Translations under genes and position numbers: made by a program
Notes under the pieces: generated by a model
The model's input: only the letters and a program-made list of their open reading frames with translations
Told to the model about the DNA's origin: nothing
The model's database searches: none
Source: a bacterium
GTDB taxonomy: Bacteria; Zhuqueibacterota; Zhuqueibacteria; Residuimicrobiales; Oceaniaggregativiventaceae
Reading direction: 5' to 3'
DNA: 64,000 bases
Assembly (NCBI GenBank): GCA_029565675.1
Contig: JAKQNP010000004.1
Location: forward strand, 62,001-126,000
Shown here: positions 8,521 through 17,264 of the stretch, piece after piece
Position numbering within the stretch: position 1 is the stretch's first letter
Layout: each line of letters starts with the position of its first letter

Positions 8521-10641
8521 TCAGGGTTGTCGGAGGATCTGTGGCGATTCGGCATTGCGCGGCGGCGTGGTATCGGCGGGCAAATCATCGCCCAAATAGC
8601 GAAATCGAAAACCATCGACGATCACATAACCGTCGGCGTTATTGGACACTTGCAGCCAGCTGTTCTGACCGGCGGGCAGCCACAGCACAGCAAAGGGATT
8701 CCATTGCCCGAGGTTGTGCTGCTGACTGTAAGAGCCAGCCATCTTGAATTGACTATCGACAAAAACTTTGAACTGTGCATTGGGCGCAGCTGCCAGCGAA
8801 TTGCCGGTCGTATTGGACCACCAACCGTGCCATTCGGCGAGCTCATAGTATCCGGGAACTCCGATGCGGGGGGTGATCCGGGCGATCGATGAGCCGTCGC
8901 CGGCCTCGGCATAAGCGTAGACGACATTGGGTTCGACGACCACTCCGTCGCTGACAATATCCCGATTCCATTGCGACCAGTGCGGCATTCGCTGCGAAAA
9001 GGGCAGCTCAGTGTAATCGCCCTGGCCGGGTACAGAGTTCCAATTGCCCTCCAGCACCACAGGCACCTGTCCCGGTGAAGTGTCGCCATTGAAGGTGTTG
9101 CCGATAAAGATATCGGCGACGATTGTGGTTTCTTCCTTGAACAAAAGAATGCCGTCGCCCCAGTTGTACTTGATCGGAATGCGGGTCTCGCCATGCAGAT
9201 AGACCGACTCGAAAAGCTGGCCGTTGTTGAAGACGGGATCCTGGCCGCCGCGGAAGCGGTAGTAGGGGCCGTCATAGCCCGCCAAGCCGACCAGTTCGCT
9301 GCTGGAGACGGTGATCGGATTGCCGGTCCCGTTGCAGATCACGGCGCCGTTATCGAAAAACCGGGCATGGGCGCCGCTGGGCAGCAGATAGGGTTCGGAG
9401 GTCGGATAGCCCAAATCGGCGTCGAATTCATCATAATAAAAAGTCAGGTAATAATAATCCCCGAAGGTGCGGCCGTAATAGGCACCGGTGATTGTCGCCA
9501 GAGTCAACCCGTAACGCATTTTGTAATAGTTGTCCTTGCCATAGCTGTAATGCGCTTCAGGGACATAGTCGATGATCATGACGAGGTCTGGCTCGTCAGC
9601 GGCTCTTTGATGCAATTCCCAGCTGCGGTTGACCTGAAAAGTCGAAGCATAGTCTGTCTGAAAACGGCGAAATCCTTCCCACAGCATTCCCTCACAGTGA
9701 TCCATGACGTAGCTGTTCTCGGCTGCCCCGGAATTGATTGCGATCAAGGCGAGCTTGCCCGGGTTGATTTCGGAGAATTTGACATGCTCATAGTCGAGCA
9801 TGAGGGAAATGCCCGCCGCCCATTTCCCGTTGATCCAGGCCAATCCATGCTCTTCAAAGTCATCGACCCCGTTCATGTCGAAATCCACGCCTTGCGGCAG
9901 GTCTTCCGTGCCATAGAGATAGGTTCGATAGGCGTCGTAAAACACACCGTCATAGTGGGAAAAGTCCTGCTGGGTGAAGCGATGATCGATGAACCACCGC
10001 CACGTCTCGGTGGTTCCGCCGATCAACGGGGCGTATTCGGTATAGTTCGGCAGCATGCCAAAACCGACAAAACGGATAGGAAAAACGATCTCTTTGTCGG
10101 GCTGATGCACCATCTCGATCGCCATACTGCCGCTCGTCGGAATGCCGCCGATGGTGGTATCGTTCTGAACCGCAAAAGAGATCCAATCCCGCCCATCGAT
10201 GAGGGCGTATCTTGTGATGCCGGCAGTCGCCGGATCAGGGGCAGGGTAGCTGTTCAACCGTTCGACGCGCATCGAACTGGTTCCCGGCCCCACCTCGTCG
10301 ATCAGCTTGAATCGCACCGGCAGATAGGCAAACAGCTCAGGGTATTGTCCTTCGATGCTGTTGCTGGCAAAGGGACCCTGCCGGCTGGTGCCCAGAATCA
10401 CGCTGTTCGGATTGAGTAGCCGAATGCTGTCGTTCAGCGCGGCGGCTTCACTGCCGGTCAGCCCGTGAATGGCCAGATCATAGAGCGAATAAAAAAAATC
10501 AATCGCCCCACCCGCTGTGCCGGCAGGACTCTGGTAGACGGTCCGCGGAAACGGTGGATAAAAATCCTGGCCTGCCACAGGAACGAAAAAGAGCAACAGA
10601 ACCACCAACACCTTTTTGCGAATCACAACGAACTTGCCCAT
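8521..10641 (-). CDS. Secreted glycoside-hydrolase-like protein with golvesin-like C-terminus (paralogue 1)
   Basis: A 706-residue protein. The ATG at 10641 is chosen because GGGAG lies seven bases upstream and the protein then opens with a clean signal peptide (MGKFVVIRKK followed by a hydrophobic core). An upstream in-frame start would add 13 residues. The body resembles putative glycosyl-hydrolase (GHL15-type) TIM barrels: PPFPRTVYQSP at the start, FDGVFYDAYRTYLYG (about 232), CEGMLWEGF (about 315), MIIDYVPE (about 360) and YGRTFGDYYY. The Asp and Glu residues in these motifs are the best catalytic candidates; the activity is unproven. Residues about 570-680 look like a golvesin/Xly carbohydrate-binding-type domain (GYYELAEWHGW ... 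VIVDGFRFRYLG). It lacks the FlgD-like sorting domain of the neighbouring giant. It lies 80 bp downstream of its paralogue and is followed by a terminator. Confidence 0.72.
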   Translation of the reverse strand: MGKFVVIRKKVLVVLLLFFVPVAGQDFYPPFPRTVYQSPAGTAGGAIDFFYSLYDLAIHGLTGSEAAALNDSIRLLNPNSVILGTSRQGPFASNSIEGQYPELFAYLPVRFKLIDEVGPGTSSMRVERLNSYPAPDPATAGITRYALIDGRDWISFAVQNDTTIGGIPTSGSMAIEMVHQPDKEIVFPIRFVGFGMLPNYTEYAPLIGGTTETWRWFIDHRFTQQDFSHYDGVFYDAYRTYLYGTEDLPQGVDFDMNGVDDFEEHGLAWINGKWAAGISLMLDYEHVKFSEINPGKLALIAINSGAAENSYVMDHCEGMLWEGFRRFQTDYASTFQVNRSWELHQRAADEPDLVMIIDYVPEAHYSYGKDNYYKMRYGLTLATITGAYYGRTFGDYYYLTFYYDEFDADLGYPTSEPYLLPSGAHARFFDNGAVICNGTGNPITVSSSELVGLAGYDGPYYRFRGGQDPVFNNGQLFESVYLHGETRIPIKYNWGDGILLFKEETTIVADIFIGNTFNGDTSPGQVPVVLEGNWNSVPGQGDYTELPFSQRMPHWSQWNRDIVSDGVVVEPNVVYAYAEAGDGSSIARITPRIGVPGYYELAEWHGWWSNTTGNSLAAAPNAQFKVFVDSQFKMAGSYSQQHNLGQWNPFAVLWLPAGQNSWLQVSNNADGYVIVDGFRFRYLGDDLPADTTPPRNAESPQILRQP

Positions 10642-10721
10642 AAACGAGCTCCCAGGAATGCCATCGGCGATCGCACACAAACAGACCAGCTCGATGGTTG
10701 AGTGTCAAGACAGCGATGGAA

Positions 10722-12788
10722 TCAGGGCTGAAGCACACGCACATTCTGCGGTGGCGCAGGCGGCGTCTGATCTGGCTGCAGTTCTTTGCCCAGGAAACGA
10801 AATCGAATCGCATCAGCAATCACTGTGCCGTTGGTGTTGTCGGAAAGGATCACGCTGTTTTCGTTGCCTTCGGTGAGATAAGCGATTCCCAATCGATTCC
10901 ATCGACCGGCGTTTCTGGTCTGATCGATGGCTCCGGTCAGCTTGGCCTTGCCAAAGGCATTGATCTCGAACGGAATGTCGGTGCTTTGGGAATCGCTGTT
11001 GAATCCGTGCCATTCGGAGATCTCATAATAACCGGAGACGCCGATGTTGGGGCGGAATGTGGCAATCGCTGAACCGTCACCCGCGTTGGCATAAGCATAG
11101 CCGATCCCTTCCTCGCCCTGATGCCACTGCGAAAAACAGGGATTGCGCGTCGGAAACGGGTCGTCGGTATCCATGACCTGTCGCCAATTGCCTTGCAGCT
11201 CGACAGGGACATTGCCGGGCGAGGTGTCGTTGTTGAAGCAGTTGCCGATAAAAATATCGGCGACGATGGTTTTCTCCTCGTTGAACAGCAAGATGCCATC
11301 GCCCTGGTTGTACTTGGGTCTCTCGCGCGTTTCCCCTTTCAGATCGACTGAAGAAAAAAGTTCGCCGTTGTTGAAGAGCGGGTCCTGCCCCCCTTCGAAG
11401 CGATAAAGATTCCGCTCTGAACCAGGCACACCGGTGCCGCGCAGTTGAGAAGCGGTAACGGTAATGGGCGTGCCGGTAGGGTTGCAGATCGCCGCGCCGT
11501 TGTCAAAAAAACGCACATAAGCGCCATTGGATAGTTTTACCGGATCGGAAATCGGAAAGCCGAGATTGCTGTCGAATTCATCGTGATAATAAGTGATATA
11601 ATAGTAGTCGCCAAAGGTGCGGCCGTAAAAGCAGCCGATCATCAAACAGGTTGTCAAACCATAGCGCATCCGATTGAATATATTTTTTCCATAGGCGGCG
11701 CGCGACTCGGGCTCATAGTCGATAATCATGGTAAAATTGATGCGTCCGGCATTTTTTTGCTTTTGCTCCCATGCCCGACCGATATTAAAGGTCGTCTGCC
11801 AGTCGGTGCCGAAACGCATAAATCCTTCCCACAACATTCCCTCGCAGATGTCGAGTTCGTATCCAGGTTCTGCGGCACCGGAATTGAGAGTGATGACGGG
11901 ATATCGATCAGGATGCAATTCAGAAAAGCGCTGGCGTTCATAATCGAGAGTGGCCGAAATTCCCTGCTCCCACTGATCGTTCACCCACTGCAGCCCGGTG
12001 TAGCTCGAGCCGAATTCAGTAAAATCGTTTTTTCGGTTATAATTCAGATCCACTCCCGCTTGAGTCTCGATATCTTCGAGATAGAGGTGAGTACGGAAAG
12101 CATCGTAAAACACACCGTCGAACTGGCTGAAATCCTGCCTTTCAAACCTGCCGTCGATGAACCAGCGCCAGGTTTCTTTTCCTTCTACCAGCGGCGCCAG
12201 GAGTGTCAAGTTGGGCAGCATGCCAAAACCGCTCATGCGGCAGGGGAATTTGATGCTGTCGCCGACTGCATGCGCGCTGTTGATGGCATATGGACCGCTG
12301 CTGGGAATTCCGGTCAAGCTGGTGGCGGAATGGCCGGTATAGGAGATCCAATCGTTTTCTCCAAGCAGGGCGTAATTGTGGCGGGTTGGCAGATCATATT
12401 CGGTTAAATTCTTTATCGCGATCTGCACATCGCCAGGCTGTACCGCAGCGGTCAATTGCAGAAAAACGGCATGATAAACCAGCATACCGGCCGGTTCATT
12501 GTCAACCCACGCTCCCTGGCGGCTGGTGCCAAAAATTAACAGATTGGGGTTAAGAGCGCGAATGGAATCATTCAAGGCTTTCGCATCATCCCTGGTCAAG
12601 CCATGGATAGCGAGGTCATAAAGGGAATAAAAATAATCCGCTGCGCCGCCAGATGTCCCGTAGGGACTCTGAAAGACCGTCCGCGGAAATGGAGGATTAT
12701 AGGTCTGAGCATGAAGCGACGGCAATCCAATCCCCGCCAGGCAAAACCAGAAAAGGATGCGCGTCATTCGATTTTTGGTAACACTCAT
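10722..12788 (-). CDS. Secreted glycoside-hydrolase-like protein with golvesin-like C-terminus (paralogue 2)
   Basis: A 688-residue secreted protein, clearly a tandem duplicate of its downstream neighbour. Shared features are the signal peptide, PPFPRTVFQSPYGTSGGAAD, FDGVFYDAFRTHLY (about 224), CEGMLWEGF (about 318), MIIDYEPES (about 358), YGRTFGDYYYITYYHDEFD and a golvesin-like end (GYYEISEWHGF ... VIADAIRFRFLG, about 563-666). AGGAG lies nine bases before the ATG. Both paralogues stop in a proline-rich stretch (PPAPPQNVRVLQP here) that in larger proteins would lead into an Fn3 domain, so both may be C-terminally shortened relatives of multidomain proteins. The presumed role is secreted or surface carbohydrate binding or cleavage. 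A 20-bp dyad 47 bp upstream of the start (12836-12855) may be its operator. Confidence 0.72.
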   Translation of the reverse strand: MSVTKNRMTRILFWFCLAGIGLPSLHAQTYNPPFPRTVFQSPYGTSGGAADYFYSLYDLAIHGLTRDDAKALNDSIRALNPNLLIFGTSRQGAWVDNEPAGMLVYHAVFLQLTAAVQPGDVQIAIKNLTEYDLPTRHNYALLGENDWISYTGHSATSLTGIPSSGPYAINSAHAVGDSIKFPCRMSGFGMLPNLTLLAPLVEGKETWRWFIDGRFERQDFSQFDGVFYDAFRTHLYLEDIETQAGVDLNYNRKNDFTEFGSSYTGLQWVNDQWEQGISATLDYERQRFSELHPDRYPVITLNSGAAEPGYELDICEGMLWEGFMRFGTDWQTTFNIGRAWEQKQKNAGRINFTMIIDYEPESRAAYGKNIFNRMRYGLTTCLMIGCFYGRTFGDYYYITYYHDEFDSNLGFPISDPVKLSNGAYVRFFDNGAAICNPTGTPITVTASQLRGTGVPGSERNLYRFEGGQDPLFNNGELFSSVDLKGETRERPKYNQGDGILLFNEEKTIVADIFIGNCFNNDTSPGNVPVELQGNWRQVMDTDDPFPTRNPCFSQWHQGEEGIGYAYANAGDGSAIATFRPNIGVSGYYEISEWHGFNSDSQSTDIPFEINAFGKAKLTGAIDQTRNAGRWNRLGIAYLTEGNENSVILSDNTNGTVIADAIRFRFLGKELQPDQTPPAPPQNVRVLQP

Positions 12789-12835
12789 AGCTGGCCACTC
12801 CTTATTGCATTCACATCTTTTTATTCTTTATCCCA

Positions 12836-12855
12836 GATTCGGTGTTAACCGAATC
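12836..12855 (-). promoter_or_regulatory. 20-bp dyad element, copy 1 (candidate operator)
   Basis: The plus strand reads GATTCGGTGTTAACCGAATC: eight-base arms GATTCGGT and ACCGAATC around GTTA. The exact reverse complement recurs at 48017-48036, the only other copy I find. It sits 47 bp before the ATG of the gene at 10722-12788. It lacks a following T-tract on the minus strand, so it is not a rho-independent terminator. A candidate -35 TTGCAA with a 17-bp spacer would place the -10 inside the dyad. The regulator is unknown. Confidence 0.55.
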
Positions 12856-12891
12856 ACTGCAAAGTTGCAATAATCTTGCCACAAGAAAATT

Positions 12892-14424
12892 TCATTGCCC
12901 TTCTGCCTCAGGAATATACTTTGAATACCTCAGCCGATAAAGTACATACTTTTCATCTGCGACAATGCTGCAGGGAAAAGAAGCGATCCATTCAAAATCA
13001 TACTTGCCTCTCCAGGGAAAATAATTGCAAATGAAGAGAACATCAGATCTTTTCGAATTGGCAATTTGTTGTGCAATCTTTAATACCTGGCGGGTTCTAA
13101 TTTTTGGATTCGGTTTTTTAAATATGATATAGCTTCCCCAAACCTCTCTTCTGGGGTAGTAGATCGATTTATCCAATCGGGCGGCTACAGCAGATGCGGG
13201 TTCTTCCAAATCGCCGACCATCGGAAGCTCGTCCAGATGATGCATCCGGATATACTCAGCCGCAGCTTCACTGCCGCTGAAGGGATTCTGCCAATCGTAT
13301 GCAAGAGCAATGGCGGCCGCAATAAATTGCAGAAGCAGAAGGATGTTAAGGAAAGGGCGATGGATCCGAAGGCTCCAAAGGGTCCAATGGTGCATTCGCG
13401 ACGCTTCCGTGGTCGTTTCCTTGCTCTGAGCAGCCAACCAGGATGCGCCGATATAAATCAAAAAAAGATGACCAAAATAGCGCAGATACATAAAGATCTG
13501 AAACTGGTACATCAGGATCAGGCAACCGATCACAGCTAAAAAATAAAATTGAACAGCCACGCGTTTGTGCAACAAGCTTAACATCGATAAAAAAAACAAG
13601 ACAGCGGACAGAAACAGACGAATTTCACCGATACCGATAAAATTGCTGTTCCAAAAGTGCAAAGTCAAGGCTGGAATGGGAACGAACGCTTTCCAAAGGG
13701 TTTCAGCGGTCAAGGTCAGCAAAAACGGGTCAAATTTAAAATCGATTATCGTTGCAAGTCCAACTTCCGGGCTGCGCATTTGGCAGAGAGAAAAGAGCAC
13801 GCCTGCAACGACGATGACTGCCGACAGGGCAATGGGTACCACATGGCCAGAGCGAAACGAGTGTTCCTTGCGATTGGACAGCCACTGCAATCCAGCAACA
13901 CCGATAAAACAGAACACCAGCACAAGGCCAAATGCCGTTGTTTGCGCCAGGAAGAACAAGATGCCAGCAAAAAGCAGAGGTCGTTGGTGGTGGTTGGGAT
14001 AACAAAGCAGTGCAAGCAGAAAAAAATGCACATCCAGCACATAGTTCCGGCTGATTACCGCATACTCGAAAGCAAAAAAATAGCCAAAAACCAACAGAAC
14101 GACCTGCCGCCGGCTAAACGGCGCAAAGCGAGCGATGATGAAAACATTGATCGTCGCCAACAGACCGTGCACTGCCTGCATCGCGGCCGCGTTGGTCGTC
14201 AACCGAGAAACCAGAAACAACATCACATGCCAGAGCCGCGGATGTCGCTCGAACTGCATGTTTGCGAATAAATCCGCTAAAGATGAGCTGTTGACCGCCA
14301 GCATCCAGGCTTGCAGCTCGTCCCGCCACATTTCATGGTGAAAGAGTGCGCTGCTGACAACGATGGCAAAAATAAACGTCACCCCGCAGCTGAATTGCAT
14401 GGGTGATAATCTGTCGAGTTTCAT
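12892..14424 (-). CDS. Multi-pass membrane glycosyltransferase-like protein (GT-C / GT39-like)
   Basis: About 510 residues starting at the ATG 14424; longer in-frame starts overlap the upstream gene by about 140 bp. It is a polytopic membrane protein of roughly ten or more helices. The first extracytoplasmic loop has HEMWRDELQAWML followed by ERHPRLWHVML, the acidic Asp-Glu pair typical of GT39/ArnT/PMT GT-C enzymes, which transfer a sugar from a polyprenyl-phosphate donor on the outer face of the inner membrane. The C-terminal soluble part is about 110 residues. The upstream gene stops 17 bases before. It is the last gene of the long glycan run, just ahead of the dyad at 12836. Donor and acceptor are unknown. 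Confidence 0.7.
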   Translation of the reverse strand: MKLDRLSPMQFSCGVTFIFAIVVSSALFHHEMWRDELQAWMLAVNSSSLADLFANMQFERHPRLWHVMLFLVSRLTTNAAAMQAVHGLLATINVFIIARFAPFSRRQVVLLVFGYFFAFEYAVISRNYVLDVHFFLLALLCYPNHHQRPLLFAGILFFLAQTTAFGLVLVFCFIGVAGLQWLSNRKEHSFRSGHVVPIALSAVIVVAGVLFSLCQMRSPEVGLATIIDFKFDPFLLTLTAETLWKAFVPIPALTLHFWNSNFIGIGEIRLFLSAVLFFLSMLSLLHKRVAVQFYFLAVIGCLILMYQFQIFMYLRYFGHLFLIYIGASWLAAQSKETTTEASRMHHWTLWSLRIHRPFLNILLLLQFIAAAIALAYDWQNPFSGSEAAAEYIRMHHLDELPMVGDLEEPASAVAARLDKSIYYPRREVWGSYIIFKKPNPKIRTRQVLKIAQQIANSKRSDVLFICNYFPWRGKYDFEWIASFPCSIVADEKYVLYRLRYSKYIPEAEGQ

Positions 14425-14440
14425 TTTTGGCACAGTGCTT

Positions 14441-16249
14441 TCACTTTGGATCTGGATAGCGAATGCGGTAGATATGAATCTCCGGCCCTGGATTTGCAGG
14501 CGTTGGAGCGATCGACCACAAAAGGTCTGCATAATCAACGATCCGCTGATAGGCGGATCGCGGCTGCACAACGCCATCTTCCTGCATCGGCCGGGACCAG
14601 AGCTTGTCTGTTACGATCAGATAGTCAATCTTATTTTTATAAACATAGTCAGCGTCGACTGAATCGTTAAACGTAAAATTGACATTGATGACATCAAAGC
14701 CATCAATTTCGATTTCTGGTGCATATTGCTCGCGGAGTATTTTGGCTTGCCGCGGCAGATTTGCAGTCGCCCACTCAAAAGCCAGTGTGCGCGTATTTTT
14801 TTTCAACAAATAGCGATCAAAGTCGACCGCCTCTTTTCCCATGCTGAAGGCCGGCGGCACAAACAGCAGCAGTGTTAAACTACCATAGGTGCACCAGCGA
14901 GGGATTCTCCATTTCGCACAAAGAAAGGAAGCGAGTTCGACGGCACCCCAGACAAATCCGACGGCAGCCAGGACTGCCAGGATCGGCAACAGCGGCACCA
15001 TATAGCGGTCGAACATCAATTTCCAGGTGCCGAGATAAAAATAGTAAAAGAGGCCAAACGAAAAGAACAAGAAAAGAGGCACATCTTTCTGGATGATTGT
15101 CCTGGCGGCGGCCAACACGACAAAAAACAATAAAACAGGGCCAAAATCACCGAGGAGATAACCGAAATTTGTCACCAAAGCCGGAGCTTTGTCAGCAAAG
15201 GTGCCGCTCCAGGTGGTCTGACTGACGACCATCTGAAAGAGAAAATCATGTGCGAATTGCTTGAAATCAATAATGGCATAAGGAGTCGAAGCAAAAAAAG
15301 CAACAAGTGCCACTGCGAAAAGAGTGAAAAGCCTTCCCAGGCGGACACGCCAAATTGGCCAAATGAAAACGATCAGCAGCAGGCCGCCGCCGAAGAGGAG
15401 CGCATATTTCCCGGCAGCCGCAGCAAGATGCGAGACAATCTCGTCATGATAGGTTTGCCACAGGTCGACAGGAATGCGGCGCAACAACCGATCGGCAAAC
15501 CAGGCAAAGTGTTTAAAAAAAAGATAGGCCGCTGTTGCAGTGAAGGTCGGCAGCAAGAACAGCACACTGCGCGCCGGCCACCGGCGATAGTATTCTTGGC
15601 ACTGGCGCAATAGGTTCATCTTTTCCAGACGCTGAATGCGGATCAGATGGGCGATCAGGATGGGCACAAACACCGCCGCACCCGGAATTTTTATCGATAC
15701 CGTCAGGCCGGCAGCCAGGCCGGTTAGGATGTAATCACACCAACGGCCACGCTCCTCCAGGTTCAATGCCTGATAGATAGACCACAGGACAAAAAAGGAC
15801 AACGGCACATCGGTTGTCGCATAATGGCTGTGAATCACATGCAAGGGTGAAAGAGAGAGCAACAGGGCGGCTGCCAGACCGGCCGTAGACCCCGCCAGCT
15901 TTTTACCGAGAAGGAAAACAAAAATCACACACCCTATCCCGAAAGCAGCAACGGTTAACCGCGATAAAAGATAGAGCATCGCCAAGTCAACCGGACCGCC
16001 TGCCAATACAAAATAAATCCGCTGCACGGCATGCATGAAATACATGAGCAGCGAGGGATAAAGAAAATTATGCGGATTAAAATCGCCGCTGAAAAACTGC
16101 TGGCAGGCCAGCACCAGTACCGGTTCGTCGTTGTGGTAAGCCATGGGCAGGCCAAAATCGATACCAACCACACGCAAAATCGCCGCAGCGGTCAAAATCA
16201 GCGAAAGAATAAAGCAGGGGTAAACAACCATATGTTTAGAAACCGGCAT
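14441..16249 (-). CDS. GT39-like membrane glycosyltransferase
   Basis: A 602-residue polytopic membrane protein. Near the N-terminus, after the first helix, VVGIDFGLPMAYHNDEPVLV carries the Asp-Glu motif of dolichyl/undecaprenyl-phosphate-sugar:acceptor transferases (GT39/PMT/ArnT fold). It is a paralogue of the protein encoded at 30168-31889, with the same DFGxPxxYHxDE block and similar following helices (SRLTVAAFGIG versus ARWISVISGTA). The last about 140 residues are soluble. It lies 28 bp after the SGNH-protein gene and 17 bp before the next GT-C gene. Likely role (inference): adds one sugar to a lipid-linked glycan at the periplasmic face. Confidence 0.75.
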   Translation of the reverse strand: MPVSKHMVVYPCFILSLILTAAAILRVVGIDFGLPMAYHNDEPVLVLACQQFFSGDFNPHNFLYPSLLMYFMHAVQRIYFVLAGGPVDLAMLYLLSRLTVAAFGIGCVIFVFLLGKKLAGSTAGLAAALLLSLSPLHVIHSHYATTDVPLSFFVLWSIYQALNLEERGRWCDYILTGLAAGLTVSIKIPGAAVFVPILIAHLIRIQRLEKMNLLRQCQEYYRRWPARSVLFLLPTFTATAAYLFFKHFAWFADRLLRRIPVDLWQTYHDEIVSHLAAAAGKYALLFGGGLLLIVFIWPIWRVRLGRLFTLFAVALVAFFASTPYAIIDFKQFAHDFLFQMVVSQTTWSGTFADKAPALVTNFGYLLGDFGPVLLFFVVLAAARTIIQKDVPLFLFFSFGLFYYFYLGTWKLMFDRYMVPLLPILAVLAAVGFVWGAVELASFLCAKWRIPRWCTYGSLTLLLFVPPAFSMGKEAVDFDRYLLKKNTRTLAFEWATANLPRQAKILREQYAPEIEIDGFDVINVNFTFNDSVDADYVYKNKIDYLIVTDKLWSRPMQEDGVVQPRSAYQRIVDYADLLWSIAPTPANPGPEIHIYRIRYPDPK

Positions 16250-16276
16250 CCGATGATCCGCTTTCCGTTTAAGAAT

Positions 16277-17260
16277 TCACTTGTTTTCGACAACGCCCTG
16301 GAGGGACAAACCTGCAGGTGGCTTTGGCTTGGTTTGCATAATTTCTGCCAGTTGCCGTGCAAATACCGCGGAAAATTTTTCAGCGCCTTGCGCATTCATA
16401 TGAATGTAATCCATAAATAAGGTCTGATCGGCAAATTCGGGAAACTCTTCCGTGCGGATGGCCAGAAACGGAATGTCCAGTTCATCAGCCAACCGATCAA
16501 AGGCATCAAGCTGGCATGCAACGCGACCGCTCATCGGCGCAAGTGAAGGGGAAAAGCTCATCACCACGGTTGCGCCCCTCTGTTGTGCCTTTTTGATGAA
16601 AGAGACGAGCAGCGCGCGTTTAAGCGAATCGGGTCGAATGAACTGCTCATCGATTGTATCCAGGATAAACGGATTCTTCGGCCGGAATCGCGGCACACCG
16701 ATGGATACATAACCGTTATCGTAGTCTTGCGGGCCATTGCGAATGTTGTCGGCGATATTGAGCACGATTGAATTGAAGCGATAGAGCTTGGACAGCCTTT
16801 TGATGGATTCAAAACGACTTTTGCGGTTGAGCATATCGCTGACAGTGGGATCATCTGCGTACGGCAAAAGGATTTCCAGGCGATCCCATTCGAGGTCAGT
16901 ATCCGGAAGTTCGACCAAAAAACTCGGCAGCATATCCAGGATGATCACTTTGGGTGCATAGCGTTCCAAAATCAGATTTCCCAGAGCGATGGCATAAAGC
17001 AAATATTGCCCGTTTTCTCCGGCGTTGAAAACGGTGCGTCCGAGTTCCCTCTCGATGATCGAAGGCACATAGTGGCGGAATGTGCGCGATGAACCCAGGA
17101 TAACCACATCGAAACGACTGCTGAGCAGCCAATTCTGTTTCGGCCAATTTTCACCGTAAAGCGTTTTGCTATAAAAATGCTGCAGAATTGCGCCAAGCCC
17201 TCGGTCAAGCCCTGCCAGCAAAAGAACAAAAAGCAATGCTTTGGGGAGAAATCTTTGCAT
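16277..17260 (-). CDS. SGNH/GDSL-type membrane-anchored protein, partner of the MBOAT acyltransferase
   Basis: 327 residues from the ATG at 17260, four bases after the TAA of the MBOAT gene; a GTG at 17305 would overlap that gene. One N-terminal helix (LLFVLLLAGLDRGLGAI) anchors a periplasmic domain. VVILGSSRTFRHY (about 50-60) gives the Ser nucleophile block and DYIHMNAQGAEKFS (about 288) gives the Asp-x-x-His block of SGNH hydrolase folds. Such proteins (AlgJ/AlgX, PatB, DltD style) accompany MBOAT proteins and transfer the acyl group onto a periplasmic polysaccharide. The gene order MBOAT then SGNH matches that pairing. The acyl donor and target sugar cannot be read from sequence. Confidence 0.72.
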   Translation of the reverse strand: MQRFLPKALLFVLLLAGLDRGLGAILQHFYSKTLYGENWPKQNWLLSSRFDVVILGSSRTFRHYVPSIIERELGRTVFNAGENGQYLLYAIALGNLILERYAPKVIILDMLPSFLVELPDTDLEWDRLEILLPYADDPTVSDMLNRKSRFESIKRLSKLYRFNSIVLNIADNIRNGPQDYDNGYVSIGVPRFRPKNPFILDTIDEQFIRPDSLKRALLVSFIKKAQQRGATVVMSFSPSLAPMSGRVACQLDAFDRLADELDIPFLAIRTEEFPEFADQTLFMDYIHMNAQGAEKFSAVFARQLAEIMQTKPKPPAGLSLQGVVENK

Positions 17261-17264
17261 GCTT

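Noticed and set aside
12836-12855. Dyad as a rho-independent terminator of the glycan run
   Set aside because: After the hairpin the minus strand reads TGGGATAAAG with no T-run, and the same element sits ahead of a gene at 48017, which fits an operator better.
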